A stretch of DNA of 64,000 bases from Geodermatophilus siccatus (GCF_900103785.1 NZ_FNHE01000003.1:372001-436000); one strand, 5' to 3'. Shown: positions 7,315-16,392, numbered from the stretch's first letter. The notes: generated by a model not told the origin, from the sequence alone. Made by a program: numbers and translations.

Positions 7315-9156
7315 GTGGGCAATCCCCTGCTGACGTTCTGGGCGCGCCGCAACCGGCGCGAGGAGGAGGAGCGGCGGGCCCGGCGCGCCCGGCTGCTGGC
7401 GTCCGCCGCGTCGGCCAACCGGGCCTCCGAGACCGTCTTCCTGGTCCTGCGGCGGATGCGGGCGCCCCTGATCGTGCTGATCGCGATCTTCTCGATCAGC
7501 GTGGTGGGCCTGACGGTGATCCCCGGCCAGGACGCCGAGGGCCGGCCGTGGGACATGGGCTTCTTCGACGCCATCTACGTCATGAGCTACACGGCGACGA
7601 CGATCGGCTTCGGTGAGATCCCGTACCCGTTCACCTACAACCAGCGGATGTGGCTCACCATCTCGATCTACCTCACGGTGGTCGGTTGGGCCTACGCGAT
7701 CGGCTCGCTGCTCGGCCTGCTGCAGGACCGGGCGTTCCGCTCGGCGCTCGCGCTCCAGCAGTTCACCCGCAAGGTGGCCCGGCTGTCCGAGCCGTTCGTG
7801 CTCATCGCCGGCTACGGCCGCGCCGGCGAGCTGCTCGGGCACTCGATGGACGCCCTGGGCCGCCGGGTCGTCGTCCTCGACCGCAACGCCGAGCGGATCG
7901 ACGGGCTGGAGCTCGAGTCCTACCACGGCGACGTCCCCGGGCTCGCCGCCGACGCCCGGGACCCCGGGCACCTCGGGGTCGCCGGCCTGGACCACCCCTG
8001 CTGCGAGGCCGTCGTCGCGCTCACCGACGACGACGAGGCCAACCTCGCCGTCGTCATGACCACCGCGCTGCTGCGTCCCGACGTCCCGGTCATCGCCCGG
8101 GCGACGACCGACGTCATGGCCGAGCGGATGCGGGTCTTCGGCTCGCCGAGCGTGGTCAACCCGTTCGACCTGTTCGGCGACCACGTGCAGCTCGCGCTGC
8201 GGGCGCCGGCGTCCTACCAGCTGCTGACCTGGCTGGAGAGCGGCCCCGGCGCCCCGCTGCCCCACCGGGCCTCACCGCCCCGCGGCGGCCGCTGGGTGGT
8301 CTGCGGCTACGGCCGGCTGGGCCGTGAGCTCACCGAGGACCTGCGCGCCGAGGGCATCGACGTGACCGTCATCGACCCGAGCCCGCACGACGACGTGGAC
8401 GACGTGGTCGTGGCCGGCGGCTACGAGTCCGGCGTGCTGGCCGCGGTGGGGCTCGAGGAGGCCGTGGGCTTCGTGGCCGGGACCGACAACGACATCACCA
8501 ACCTCTCCCTGGTGGAGACCGCCCGCCGGACCAACCCGACCCTGTTCCTCGCCGCCCGCCAGAACGTGCCGTCGAGCGCGCCGCTGTTCGCCGCGATGGA
8601 GCTCGACGCGCTGCTGGTCCCGACCGAGGAGATCGCGCACGAGGTCTACGCGCAGCTCTCCACCCCGCTGCTGTGGCGCTTCCTGCGTGACATGCCGGCG
8701 CTCGGGGACGAGTGGGCCGCGCAGTTGGTCGACCGGCTCACCGCCCTGTGCGGGCAGCACCTGCAGGCGCTGTGGAAGGTGCGGCTCACCGAGCGGGAGG
8801 CCCCGGCCCTCATGCCGTGGCTGGCCTCGGGGGAGGCCCGGCTCGGCGACCTCATGCGCAACCCGGAGGACCGCGACGAGTGCCTCCACGCCGTGCCGCT
8901 GCTCCTGCTCCGCAGGGACGACGCCACGCTGGCACCCGGACCCGATGCGCTGCTGGCCACCGGGGACGAGCTCCTGCTCGCCGGCTGGCCGGCCGCCCGG
9001 CGGGCGCTGGAGCGCACCCTGATCGTGGACGCCGTCCGTGAGTACGTGGTCAGCGGTCGCCGGGTGCCGTCGAGCTGGCTCTGGCGGAGGCTCGCCGGCA
9101 CCCCCACGGCGGACGAGGAGACCGGGGACCGGCCGCCCGCGCCCACGCCGTCCTGA
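7315..9156 (+). CDS. Potassium channel with two TrkA-N (RCK) domains
   Basis: A 613-residue ion channel. Residues 1-40 are a highly charged cytoplasmic segment, two membrane helices lie at ~50-70 and ~110-137, and the selectivity filter TTIGFG is at 95-100, a variant of the usual T-x-G-Y-G (Phe for Tyr). Two cytoplasmic nucleotide-binding RCK domains follow, with GYGRAG at 166-171 and GYGRLG near 293, so both gating-ring modules are in one chain. Start is GTG at 7315. It probably conducts K+ under control of bound nucleotides or ions. It forms an operon with the small membrane protein just upstream and converges on the serine hydrolase gene. Confidence 0.88.
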   Translation: MGNPLLTFWARRNRREEEERRARRARLLASAASANRASETVFLVLRRMRAPLIVLIAIFSISVVGLTVIPGQDAEGRPWDMGFFDAIYVMSYTATTIGFGEIPYPFTYNQRMWLTISIYLTVVGWAYAIGSLLGLLQDRAFRSALALQQFTRKVARLSEPFVLIAGYGRAGELLGHSMDALGRRVVVLDRNAERIDGLELESYHGDVPGLAADARDPGHLGVAGLDHPCCEAVVALTDDDEANLAVVMTTALLRPDVPVIARATTDVMAERMRVFGSPSVVNPFDLFGDHVQLALRAPASYQLLTWLESGPGAPLPHRASPPRGGRWVVCGYGRLGRELTEDLRAEGIDVTVIDPSPHDDVDDVVVAGGYESGVLAAVGLEEAVGFVAGTDNDITNLSLVETARRTNPTLFLAARQNVPSSAPLFAAMELDALLVPTEEIAHEVYAQLSTPLLWRFLRDMPALGDEWAAQLVDRLTALCGQHLQALWKVRLTEREAPALMPWLASGEARLGDLMRNPEDRDECLHAVPLLLLRRDDATLAPGPDALLATGDELLLAGWPAARRALERTLIVDAVREYVVSGRRVPSSWLWRRLAGTPTADEETGDRPPAPTPS

Positions 9157-9166
9157 CCCGGCGGGT

Positions 9167-10366
9167 CTAGGGGTCCAGCCGGAAGACGTCGTCGGGGCTG
9201 ATGACCTCGGTGATCGCGGTGCCGAACGCCGACGACGACTGGGCCACGTCCCCGCTGAGCGGCGGTGCATCCGAGTTGAGCAGCACCACCAGGCTGGTCT
9301 CCCGCTCCGGCAGGTGGAGGGTGAGGCTCTGGTACCCGGGCAGCGACCCGTTGTGCCCGATCCACCCCTGGACGACGAAGATGCCCAGCCCGTAGCCGAC
9401 CCCGGGCAGCGCACCCGGCGGTGCGGCGGTCTCCAGGCGCTGGGCCTGGGTCCCCGGCTCGAGCAGGGTGCCCCTGGCCACGGCCTCCGCCCACGTCTGC
9501 AGGTCGTCGAGGGTCGAGGTCATCGCCCCGGCCGCCCACCCCCAGGACGGGTTGAAGTCGGTGGCCACGACGACCTGGCCCTCGAAGGCGGTGTACCCCT
9601 CGGCGTGCGGCTCCGGGAAGGCGTTGTCGGTCGGGAGGACCGTGTCGTCGAGGGCGAGGGGCTCGAGCACCTCCTGCTCGAGGTACTCGTGCAGGGGCAG
9701 GCCGCTGACCTGCTCCACGACCAGTCCGAGCAGGATCGTGTTGGTGTTGCTGTACTCCCAGCCCTCACCCGGCGGGAAGTTCAGCGGGTGCGCGAAGGAG
9801 TACTCCAGCAGCTGCTGCGGGGTGAAGCTCCGGTACGGATCGCTGGCGAGGGCCTGGAAGAAGTCCTCGTCGGCGCTGTAGTTGAACAGGCCGCTCTGCA
9901 TCCGCGCGAGCTGCCGCAGCGTGATCCGGTCGCCCTCCGGCACCCCCGCCACGTACTCGCCGATCGGGTCGTCCAGGCCCACCGCGCCGTCGTCGACGAG
10001 CTGGAGCAGAGCAGTGACCGTGAAGGTCTTCGTCTCGCTGCCGATGCGGCTGTGGAAGTCCGTGCGCATGGGCTCCCCGGTCGCCGTGTCGGCGACCCCG
10101 AACGCCGCCTCGTACCGGCAGTCCGGACCCGACACCCCGACGATCACCCCCGGGACGCCCGTCCGCTCCAGCGTCGCGGTGACGACCGCGTCCAGCTGCG
10201 CGCTGACGCTGCTGTCACACCGGAGCTCGGCGCCGTCCGGGTGCGCCACCGGCGCCGCCCAGGCCGCGCCGCCCAGGGGGGCGAGGACCAGGACGCCGGA
10301 AGCGACCCCCGCGGTGAGCGTGCGGCGCCACCTCGGGTGGGGCGTGGGACGGGTTGCTGCGCCCAT
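9167..10366 (-). CDS. Secreted serine hydrolase, beta-lactamase/DD-peptidase fold
   Basis: A 399-residue secreted protein. The N-terminal signal peptide has RWRR, then a hydrophobic core, and ends near AAWAA (about residue 38). The three catalytic motifs of class C beta-lactamase-like enzymes are present: SETK at 110-113 (nucleophile Ser110, Lys113), YSN at 205-207 and HNG at 338-340. The HNG triad in place of KTG favours esterase or D-aminopeptidase-like activity, though class C-related DD-carboxypeptidases also use HxG. ATG at 10366 is chosen because a GGAGG site lies just upstream and the signal peptide follows; the frame is open further upstream without a better start. It stands alone and converges on the K+ channel gene. 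Confidence 0.87.
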   Translation of the reverse strand: MGAATRPTPHPRWRRTLTAGVASGVLVLAPLGGAAWAAPVAHPDGAELRCDSSVSAQLDAVVTATLERTGVPGVIVGVSGPDCRYEAAFGVADTATGEPMRTDFHSRIGSETKTFTVTALLQLVDDGAVGLDDPIGEYVAGVPEGDRITLRQLARMQSGLFNYSADEDFFQALASDPYRSFTPQQLLEYSFAHPLNFPPGEGWEYSNTNTILLGLVVEQVSGLPLHEYLEQEVLEPLALDDTVLPTDNAFPEPHAEGYTAFEGQVVVATDFNPSWGWAAGAMTSTLDDLQTWAEAVARGTLLEPGTQAQRLETAAPPGALPGVGYGLGIFVVQGWIGHNGSLPGYQSLTLHLPERETSLVVLLNSDAPPLSGDVAQSSSAFGTAITEVISPDDVFRLDP

Positions 10367-10676
10367 GGCGGCCTCCACCTCGTGATCGGCTGCCGGCGAG
10401 CCTGGGCGGGACGTCCGGGACGGGTCAAGGAGGCCCCACGATCCTGCACCCGTCCGCCCCGCGTGTCCCGACGTCCCGTGTGCCGCCGGGCCACGACGCG
10501 CTCCAGCCCGGGGCTGCCGGATCGCCTCCACCGCCACCTGCGCGACGGCGTGAACGCCTTACCCGGCGGCCCGGCTGGTGCTTCACTTCGTGTCAGCGGG
10601 GCCGACTCGGCGGGCGCGTCCCCGGCGCGGCTGCGGAGAGCGGTTCGAGGTCCAGTCGCACGGCGAGGAGCCGCAG
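10367..10676. other. Divergent intergenic region
   Basis: About 310 bp lie between the serine hydrolase (minus) and the small gene at 10677 (plus). It should hold both promoters. No repeat, RNA gene or credible reading frame is seen, and the codon pattern is lost. Confidence 0.5.
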
Positions 10677-10847
10677 ATGCACACGCTGACCGCACCGCTG
10701 CCACCCCGGACCGTCCTGGTGGCCGAGCCCTGCGTGGCCGGCGACATCGGCCCCGAACGCCGGGAGATCGAGTGCGAGCCGGTGGCCGACCCGGCCCCGG
10801 CCGCGCCGAGCCCCGAACCCGTCCCAGCGGCACCCGCCCCGGCGTGA
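10677..10847 (+). CDS. Small Pro/Ala/Glu-rich protein, 56 aa
   Basis: Not recognised. ATG at 10677 is preceded by a GAGGAG ribosome site at 10665-10670 with 6-bp spacing, and the stop overlaps the GTG of the next gene by 4 bp (GTGA). Both points support a real gene. The product has a compact N-terminal part (HTLTAPLPPRTVLVAEPC) with two Cys residues and a low-complexity Pro/Ala tail. There is no signal peptide or membrane helix. Translational coupling suggests it works with, or regulates synthesis of, the membrane protein that follows. Confidence 0.5.
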   Translation: MHTLTAPLPPRTVLVAEPCVAGDIGPERREIECEPVADPAPAAPSPEPVPAAPAPA

Positions 10848-11560
10848 CCCTGCCGGCCGATCCCGGCGCGGATCCGCCGGCGCTGGTCCCGGGGGAGCTG
10901 CGGGGCTACCGGCGCTTCCGCCTGGCCGAGGACGGGCTGCGCCCGCCGGTGCACGTCGGCGCCGGCCCCTGGAGCTGGCCGGTCGAGCACGCCCGCTGCA
11001 TGGTGGACGAGGGGCACCTGCCGCCGGCGCGGGGGTGCGGCTGCGGCCTCTACGGCTGGTACCACCCGAGCCACACCGGCCTGGGCACCGGCTGGGGGGA
11101 CGTGACCGCGGTGGTCGCCGCCCGCGGCCGGATCGTCCTGGGCGACACCGGCTTCCGCGCCGCCGCGGCCCGCGTCCTGGCCGTCAGCCTCCCTCGCCGC
11201 GCCCGCTTCTCCCGCCGGCGCCGCCGCCGCTGCGAGCGGCTGCTGGCCGACCGCTACCCCGGGGTGCCCGTCTACCGGTCGCGGCGGCGGATGCTGTGCC
11301 GGCACCCGCCCGAGGACCTGTCGGCCCTCGGCATCGCCGTCCGTCCCAGCCGGGCGCCGTGCTACGGCTGGACCGCGCTGGCCGTGTGGCTGGCCGGCGT
11401 CCTGGTGCTGTGCTCGGTCGCCGTGGTCCCGCGGCCGGTGCTCCTCGGGATCACCCCCGCCGGGTGGCTCGGGGCGCTCGCCTGCTTCGTCCTGTGGCAG
11501 GTGCTGCTGGGCTGGCTGGTGTCCCGGGCGTCCCCGCTGCCCGGTCAGGCGCCGCGGTAG
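10844..11560 (+). CDS. Hypothetical membrane protein, 238 aa
   Basis: Not recognised. GTG at 10844 overlaps the stop of the 56-aa gene by 4 bp. The first ~175 residues are soluble, with a Cys/Gly-rich stretch (ARGCGCGLYGWYHPSH) and a very basic patch (RRARFSRRRRRRCERL). Two membrane helices follow at the C-terminus (ALAVWLAGVLVLCSVAVV and LGALACFVLWQVLLGWLV). The Cys-containing WYHPSH region could bind a metal, but this is a guess. The last 16 bp overlap the 3' end of the convergent VOC gene. Confidence 0.65.
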   Translation: MTLPADPGADPPALVPGELRGYRRFRLAEDGLRPPVHVGAGPWSWPVEHARCMVDEGHLPPARGCGCGLYGWYHPSHTGLGTGWGDVTAVVAARGRIVLGDTGFRAAAARVLAVSLPRRARFSRRRRRRCERLLADRYPGVPVYRSRRRMLCRHPPEDLSALGIAVRPSRAPCYGWTALAVWLAGVLVLCSVAVVPRPVLLGITPAGWLGALACFVLWQVLLGWLVSRASPLPGQAPR

Positions 11561-11961
11561 GTGCCGACCGTCCAGAGGTTGCCGTCGGCGTCGCGGACCC
11601 CGAACTCGTGCGAGCCGTAGTCGGTGTCGTGCAGCTCCCGCAGCACCTCGACCCCGGCCAGGCCGCGGACGCGCTCCCAGGCGGCGTCGACGGTGGCCGG
11701 CTCGGCCGCGACGACGTAGACGCCCTGCGGTCCGAGGGCGCCCCAGTCGCCGGGCTTGCCGCGGGTGCCGAACATGACGCCCCCGCCGTCCGGCCAGCGC
11801 GCCTCGGCGTGCGCGACGGTGCCGTCCTCGTCGCGGTAGCAGGCGGTGACGGTGAAGCCGAGTCCCTCGGTGAGGAAGCGGACGCCGGCGTCGACGTCGG
11901 TGAAGCCGACGCTCGGCCAGACGGTGGGAGCAGGGGCGGTGGTCGTCGTCGCATCGGTCAT
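11545..11961 (-). CDS. VOC (glyoxalase/bleomycin-resistance fold) family protein
   Basis: A 138-residue single-domain VOC protein with the paired beta-alpha-beta modules. The first module begins WPSVGFTDVDAGVRFLTEGL, the middle carries the HAEARWPDGGGVMFG strand, and the end has HEFGVRDADGNLWTVGTY, which is the typical C-terminal metal-site strand. ATG at 11961 overlaps the stop of the AraC gene by 4 bp, so the two are an operon. The AraC protein is therefore the likely controller of this gene. The reaction is unknown; relatives act on small electrophiles or antibiotics. Confidence 0.8.
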   Translation of the reverse strand: MTDATTTTAPAPTVWPSVGFTDVDAGVRFLTEGLGFTVTACYRDEDGTVAHAEARWPDGGGVMFGTRGKPGDWGALGPQGVYVVAAEPATVDAAWERVRGLAGVEVLRELHDTDYGSHEFGVRDADGNLWTVGTYRGA

Positions 11962-12785
11962 GTGGGGGAGGGTGCCTGCTCGGCCCGGGCGCCGTCTTGG
12001 ACGAACGGGAGCTCCTCGCGCAGCCACGTGCCGACGCTGCACCCGGCCAGCGCCCGCCACTCCCGGGCCAGGTGCGGCTGGTCGGCGTAGCCGCAGCGGA
12101 CCGCGACCTCGGCCAGCGGCGGACGCCGCGGGTCGAGCAGCAGCCGGCGGGTGGCCTCGAACCGGGCGATCCGCGCCGCCTGCTTGGGCGGGACGCCGGT
12201 GGCCAGCCGGAACTGCTCGCTCAGGTGGCGCCGGCTCCAGCCGACGTGCGCGGCCAGGTCCTCGACCCGGCAGCGACCCGCGCTGCGGTGCAGCACGCGC
12301 CAGGCCTCGCGCACCTCGGGCGGCACGGGCGCGACGCCCCCGCAGAGCCGGTCGAGCAGCGCCGCGTCGAGCCGGGCGAACCGCTCGGTCCAGCCGGGTG
12401 CCGCGGCCAGGTCGTCGACGAGCCGGTCCGCCGCCCGGCCGAGGACGTCGGCCAGGTCGACGGTGCGCTCGGCGAGCTCGGCCGCCGGCAGCCCGAGGAG
12501 CGCACCGGCGGCCAGGGGGGTGAGGGCGTACTGGAGGCCGTCCTGCGGTCGGGTGGCGTCGATGAGGGCCGGCCGGGTGTGCAGGCCCCCGACCACGGCG
12601 TGCGCGGCCACGGCCGGGCCGGTGCCGCTGACCCGCAGCGGTGCGGCCAGCTCGACGACCAGCGCGAGGTGGCGCGAGGGCAGCCCGCGGTGCAGCCCCG
12701 TGGGCATGGCGGGGGAGCGGTAGGCGTGCGCCGCCGCCACGAACGGGCGCAGCGGCGCCGGGACGACGTGGCGCACGAGGGACAC
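11958..12785 (-). CDS. AraC family transcriptional regulator
   Basis: A 275-residue regulator with an N-terminal sensing half and a C-terminal double helix-turn-helix (about residues 165-265). The second recognition unit is seen as LAEVAVRCGYADQPHLAREWRALAGCSVGTW, a clear match to the AraC signature. The N-terminal half lacks a cupin signature and resembles the DUF6597 sensor of this subgroup. GTG at 12785 follows GGGAGG, giving good spacing. The stop overlaps the start of the VOC gene, so it probably controls its own operon. Confidence 0.85.
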   Translation of the reverse strand: MSLVRHVVPAPLRPFVAAAHAYRSPAMPTGLHRGLPSRHLALVVELAAPLRVSGTGPAVAAHAVVGGLHTRPALIDATRPQDGLQYALTPLAAGALLGLPAAELAERTVDLADVLGRAADRLVDDLAAAPGWTERFARLDAALLDRLCGGVAPVPPEVREAWRVLHRSAGRCRVEDLAAHVGWSRRHLSEQFRLATGVPPKQAARIARFEATRRLLLDPRRPPLAEVAVRCGYADQPHLAREWRALAGCSVGTWLREELPFVQDGARAEQAPSPT

Positions 12786-12834
12786 GGGTCGGACCTCCCC
12801 CCGCTCGCCGCCCGGTGGACTCCGGGCACCCGTT

Positions 12835-13473
12835 CTAGGCGTTGGACCAGTCGAACTCGTAGAGGATCCAGTTGGTGTCCTGGAAGGACAGGTCCAACCC
12901 CTCGGCCGTCGCCCGGTAACTGCCCACACCGCACTCGCCCTTGGTCCAGATGAAACCGTCGGGGAGCACGATGTGTGCCTCGTGCCGCTCGCCGGTGACC
13001 GGGTTCTTGAAGTAGTCGCCGGAGGCCTCCCCGACGCCTTCCACCCGGACGGTGGCCCGCAGGCCCTCGGCCTCGATCGTGATCGGGGCCTTGACCAGGC
13101 CGGTGACCTGGAACGTGGAGCCGAGGATCTCCCACGGCAGCCCGCCGTAGGCCCCGGTGTAGATGTTGGCGAGCTCGCCGATCTGCTCGTCGGTCGTCTC
13201 CGGTGTGACGACGAAGACGGCACGGCCGTTCCCGTCGTGGATGGCCTTCGGCCAGTCGAGGATGGCGACCGCGGTGACCCCGCTCAGGTCGACGTCGCCG
13301 GAACGGCCCTCGGTGATGACGTTGGCGACCATCGCCTTGCAGCTGTTGTCCGAGGAGGTGGGGAAGCCGCTGAAGTTGCAGGTACAGCCGGGGTTGCAGT
13401 TGCAGAACTCGTATCCGACGCCGCGCAGCCGGTAGCTGGTCCGGCTGGTGCTGTCCGGCACGGTGGCGGTCAT
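12835..13473 (-). CDS. DUF1326 domain-containing protein
   Basis: A 212-residue soluble protein with a Cys-rich N-terminal motif (YEFCNCNPGCTCNF) typical of DUF1326, likely a metal or cofactor site. The middle holds the segments VTAVAILDWPKAIHDGNG and TDEQIGELANIYTG that I associate with this family. It is the second gene of a pair with the DUF2182 membrane protein (12-bp gap), an arrangement I recall as common in actinomycetes and proteobacteria. The biochemical role of the pair is not established. Confidence 0.82.
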   Translation of the reverse strand: MTATVPDSTSRTSYRLRGVGYEFCNCNPGCTCNFSGFPTSSDNSCKAMVANVITEGRSGDVDLSGVTAVAILDWPKAIHDGNGRAVFVVTPETTDEQIGELANIYTGAYGGLPWEILGSTFQVTGLVKAPITIEAEGLRATVRVEGVGEASGDYFKNPVTGERHEAHIVLPDGFIWTKGECGVGSYRATAEGLDLSFQDTNWILYEFDWSNA

Positions 13474-13484
13474 GGCGGTGCCTC

Positions 13485-14231
13485 TCAGGCGGTGGTGAGG
13501 GTGGACAGGAGGTGCGGTGCGACGAGCAGGAGCAGTCCCGTCGCGGCGAGCAGGAGGGCCGCCGGCCGGACGACGCGCTTCCCGAACGGCAGGACCTTCT
13601 CCGCGAAGATCAGCCCGGCCACGCCCACCATCCACAGCGGCTCCATCACCCCGACCGCGACCAGGACGAGCATGAAGGCCCAGCAGCAGCCCACGCAGTA
13701 CGCGGCGTGACCGGCTCCCAGCCGCACCGCGGTGAGCGGGTTGCGCAGGTTCCCGCGAGCCCGCAGGAACATCCCCAGCGGCGTACGGCACCGGGACAGG
13801 CAGACGTCCTTGAGCGGGCTGAGCTGGTGCGCGGCGGCCACCAGCAGCGCCACCCCGGCGAAGCGGCCGACCCAGGCCTCGCCGTCCATGACGGCTGGTG
13901 AGACCACCCGCCACGCCAGGTACGCCGGCACCCCGAGGGAGGTCCACACCAGGAGGTAACCGGCGAGGAAGAACGGCGTCGGCGCCGCGGTGCGCGCGCT
14001 CGCCCGCGCGTACAGCCGTACGGCGGGCAGCACCGCCGGCAGCATCATCGCGGCCATCATCGCCAGCCAGGCGAGCAGGAAGCCGGCCAGCGCGGCGTCC
14101 ATGGCCATGTCCGACCGGAGCGTGAGCCACCAGCAGACGGCGGCGACCGCCAGCAGGACGGCGATGAGGAGCCGGTCCTGCGCCAGACGGCCGGTGCGGG
14201 CCGGGATCGGCGGTGCGGGGTTCGTGGTCAT
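13485..14231 (-). CDS. DUF2182 integral membrane protein, putative metal-binding
   Basis: A 248-residue protein with about six hydrophobic helices. The family marks are visible: a Met-rich second helix (AWLAMMAAMMLPAVLPAV), the loop AHQLSPLKDVCLSRCRTPLG and the helix GHAAYCVGCCWAFMLVL with closely spaced Cys residues. These suggest metal (copper?) coordination in the membrane, but this is inference. ATG at 14231 has a purine-rich ribosome site just ahead; GTG at 14237 is an alternative. It is the first gene of the pair with DUF1326. Confidence 0.82.
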   Translation of the reverse strand: MTTNPAPPIPARTGRLAQDRLLIAVLLAVAAVCWWLTLRSDMAMDAALAGFLLAWLAMMAAMMLPAVLPAVRLYARASARTAAPTPFFLAGYLLVWTSLGVPAYLAWRVVSPAVMDGEAWVGRFAGVALLVAAAHQLSPLKDVCLSRCRTPLGMFLRARGNLRNPLTAVRLGAGHAAYCVGCCWAFMLVLVAVGVMEPLWMVGVAGLIFAEKVLPFGKRVVRPAALLLAATGLLLLVAPHLLSTLTTA

Positions 14232-14419
14232 CACCACCCCTGGCTCGGGGATCGAACGCTAGCTCCGCCCCGGTAGCCCGGACAAGGCCAGTTCCCGCGG
14301 GGTCGTCGCCCAGCCCTCACCCACGAGGAGCGCGGAGTGCGTGACCACCGCACCTTCGGTGGGTGCGCCGGGGTGGGCCGTCCCGCTCGGGGCAACAGGC
14401 CAGGTGTGAAGTTGCCGGG

Positions 14420-14492
<73 letters not shown>

Positions 14493-14670
14493 GTGTCGTC
14501 CGGCTGCACCGGGTGACGGGGCAGAACGATACCAGCGCTCCCGGGCCCGTCGACGGCTGGTCCTGCAACGCAGCGGACGAGGTCGTTCCGGCATCGACGT
14601 GGACACTGGTTGGTCGGTGCAAGCCGTCGTCCCGGGGGAGACGACTGCCCAGGACGCGGAGGAGATGGTG

Positions 14671-15846
14671 ATGCGGAGGACGTCGGCGCTGGTCACGGCC
14701 ACGGCACTGGCCCTGCTGGCCGGCTGCCAGGGGACCCGTGACGGCGGGACGGCGGCGGCGCCGAACACCGCCGAGGTGCCCCCGGTCGCGGTCGAGGTCT
14801 CGCCGACCGACGGTGCGACCGACGTCTCGCCCACGATCCCGATGGAGATCTCCGTCACGGACGGCGAGCTCACCGACGTGGAGGTCGTCGACGCAGCCGG
14901 GGCCGAGGTCCCGGGGGCGGTGGCCGACTCGCCCGAGGACCCCGCCGTCGACGTCTGGACGCCGGAGACCCCGCTGGCCTACGGCACCACCTACACGCTG
15001 ACCGCCACCGCCGAGGGGGAGGGCGCGGAGCCCGCCGAGGCCGCGACCACCTTCACCACGGTCACCCCGCAGCGGCAGCTGACGCCGTCGATCGGCCCGC
15101 TGGACGGCCAGACGGTCGGCGTCGGCATGCCGATCCGCGTCTACTTCGACCAGCCGGTGATCGAGAAGGCCGCCGTCGAGCGCAACCTGACGGTGACCAG
15201 CTCGACCCCGACCGACGGCGTCTGGAACTGGTTCAGCGACACCGAGGTGCACTTCCGCCCGTCGCAGTACTGGCCGGCCGACACCGACGTCACCCTCGAC
15301 GCCGACCTCTACGGCGTCGACCTCGGCAACGGCGTGTGGGGCGAGACCGACCGCACGGTCTCCTTCTCCATCGGCGAGCGGCACGTGTCCATCGCCGACG
15401 CGAGCACCCACCAGATGGAGGTCTACGACGGCGACCAGCTGGTGCAGACCTGGCCGATGAGCGCCGGCAGCCCGGACAACCCCAGCTACAACGGCGCACA
15501 CGTGGTCACCGAGATGAACGCCGACCGGGTCATGGACTCCAGCACCTACGGCGTCCCGGTCGACAGCCCCGGCGGCTACCGCACGCCGGTGAAGTGGGCC
15601 GTCCGCATCTCCGACAGCGGCGAGTTCGTGCACGCGGCGCCCTGGTCGGTGGCCCAGCAGGGCCGGGAGAACGTCTCCCACGGCTGCATCAACCTCTCCA
15701 CCGACCGGGCCCGCTGGTTCTTCGAGTTCTCGCAGCCCGGGGACGTCGTGGAGATCCGCGGCTCCGACGCCGGCACGCTGCGCTCGCCCATCCACGACTG
15801 GACCATCCCCTGGGAGGAGTGGAAGGCCGGCAGCGCGCTCGACTGA
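14671..15846 (+). CDS. L,D-transpeptidase lipoprotein with Ig-like domains
   Basis: A 391-residue cell-wall enzyme. A lipoprotein signal (MRR, hydrophobic core, lipobox LLAGC with Cys19) anchors it outside the membrane. Two Ig-like domains (about 45-130 and 135-230) precede a YkuD catalytic domain (~235-360) with the active-site motif SHGCINL, nucleophile Cys339, and an upstream His in FVHAAPW. This is the mycobacterial LdtMt2 layout; such enzymes form 3-3 cross-links in peptidoglycan. ATG at 14671 is chosen because GGAGGAG ends 6 bp upstream and the signal peptide starts there. It is monocistronic. Confidence 0.93.
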   Translation: MRRTSALVTATALALLAGCQGTRDGGTAAAPNTAEVPPVAVEVSPTDGATDVSPTIPMEISVTDGELTDVEVVDAAGAEVPGAVADSPEDPAVDVWTPETPLAYGTTYTLTATAEGEGAEPAEAATTFTTVTPQRQLTPSIGPLDGQTVGVGMPIRVYFDQPVIEKAAVERNLTVTSSTPTDGVWNWFSDTEVHFRPSQYWPADTDVTLDADLYGVDLGNGVWGETDRTVSFSIGERHVSIADASTHQMEVYDGDQLVQTWPMSAGSPDNPSYNGAHVVTEMNADRVMDSSTYGVPVDSPGGYRTPVKWAVRISDSGEFVHAAPWSVAQQGRENVSHGCINLSTDRARWFFEFSQPGDVVEIRGSDAGTLRSPIHDWTIPWEEWKAGSALD

Positions 15847-15909
15847 GCCGTTTCCCACCCGGCTCGAAGGGGCATGATCGCCGCGTCCCCTGAGCGCGAG
15901 GAGAGTGCC

Positions 15910-16323
15910 GTGGACACCTGGGTGATCGTGCTGATCGTCGTGGTCGTGGTGGCGCTGCTGGCAGCGCTCGCCCTGACCATGGCCAAGCGCAACCGCATCA
16001 ACAGCGCCCGGAAGCGGGAGCAGGCCCGTGACCACCTGCGCGAGGCGGAGCTGCGCAGGGCACAGGCCGAGAAGGAGCAGGCGGCCGCCGAGGAGCAGGC
16101 GGCCCGTGCCCGGCGGGAGCGCGCCGAGGTCGAGGAGCGCACCCGGCTGGCCGAGCAGGAGGCCCGGGAACGGGCGGCCACCGCGCAGGAGCACGCGTCG
16201 GCGGCCGAGCAGCTGCGCGCCAAGGCCGAGAAGCTGGCACCCGACCTCGCCGACGGCCACGGCAACCGCACCAGCGGTCAGGCCGGTCCCGACCAGCCCG
16301 CCGGCGGCGCCACCCGCCGCTGA
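15910..16323 (+). CDS. Membrane-anchored coiled-coil protein
   Basis: A 137-residue protein with one N-terminal membrane helix (WVIVLIVVVVVALLAALAL) and then a long Ala/Glu/Arg-rich coiled coil (about residues 30-115) ending in a polar tail. GTG at 15910 follows GAGGAGAG. No enzymatic domain is visible. Proteins of this shape are often cell-envelope scaffolds, but no function can be assigned. It lies 63 bp after the L,D-transpeptidase and ends ahead of a terminator at 16329. Confidence 0.75.
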   Translation: MDTWVIVLIVVVVVALLAALALTMAKRNRINSARKREQARDHLREAELRRAQAEKEQAAAEEQAARARRERAEVEERTRLAEQEARERAATAQEHASAAEQLRAKAEKLAPDLADGHGNRTSGQAGPDQPAGGATRR

Positions 16324-16328
16324 GTTCC

Positions 16329-16361
16329 GGCCCCCCGGACGGTCTGACGTCCGAGGGGGCC
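16329..16361 (+). terminator. Hairpin terminator
   Basis: The stem GGCCCCCCGGACG (16329-16341) pairs with CGTCCGAGGGGGCC (16348-16361) with a single bulge. The loop is 6 nt. It begins 6 bp after the stop of the coiled-coil gene and before the next start at 16393. There is no T tract, as is usual at this GC content. Confidence 0.6.
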
Positions 16362-16392
16362 GACCGACGCCCTCCCGATCCGGAGGGGCGCC

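Noticed and set aside
10578-10676. Upstream extension of the 56-aa protein to 89 residues
   Set aside because: ATG at 10677 has a GAGGAG ribosome site and the upstream part lacks coding bias.
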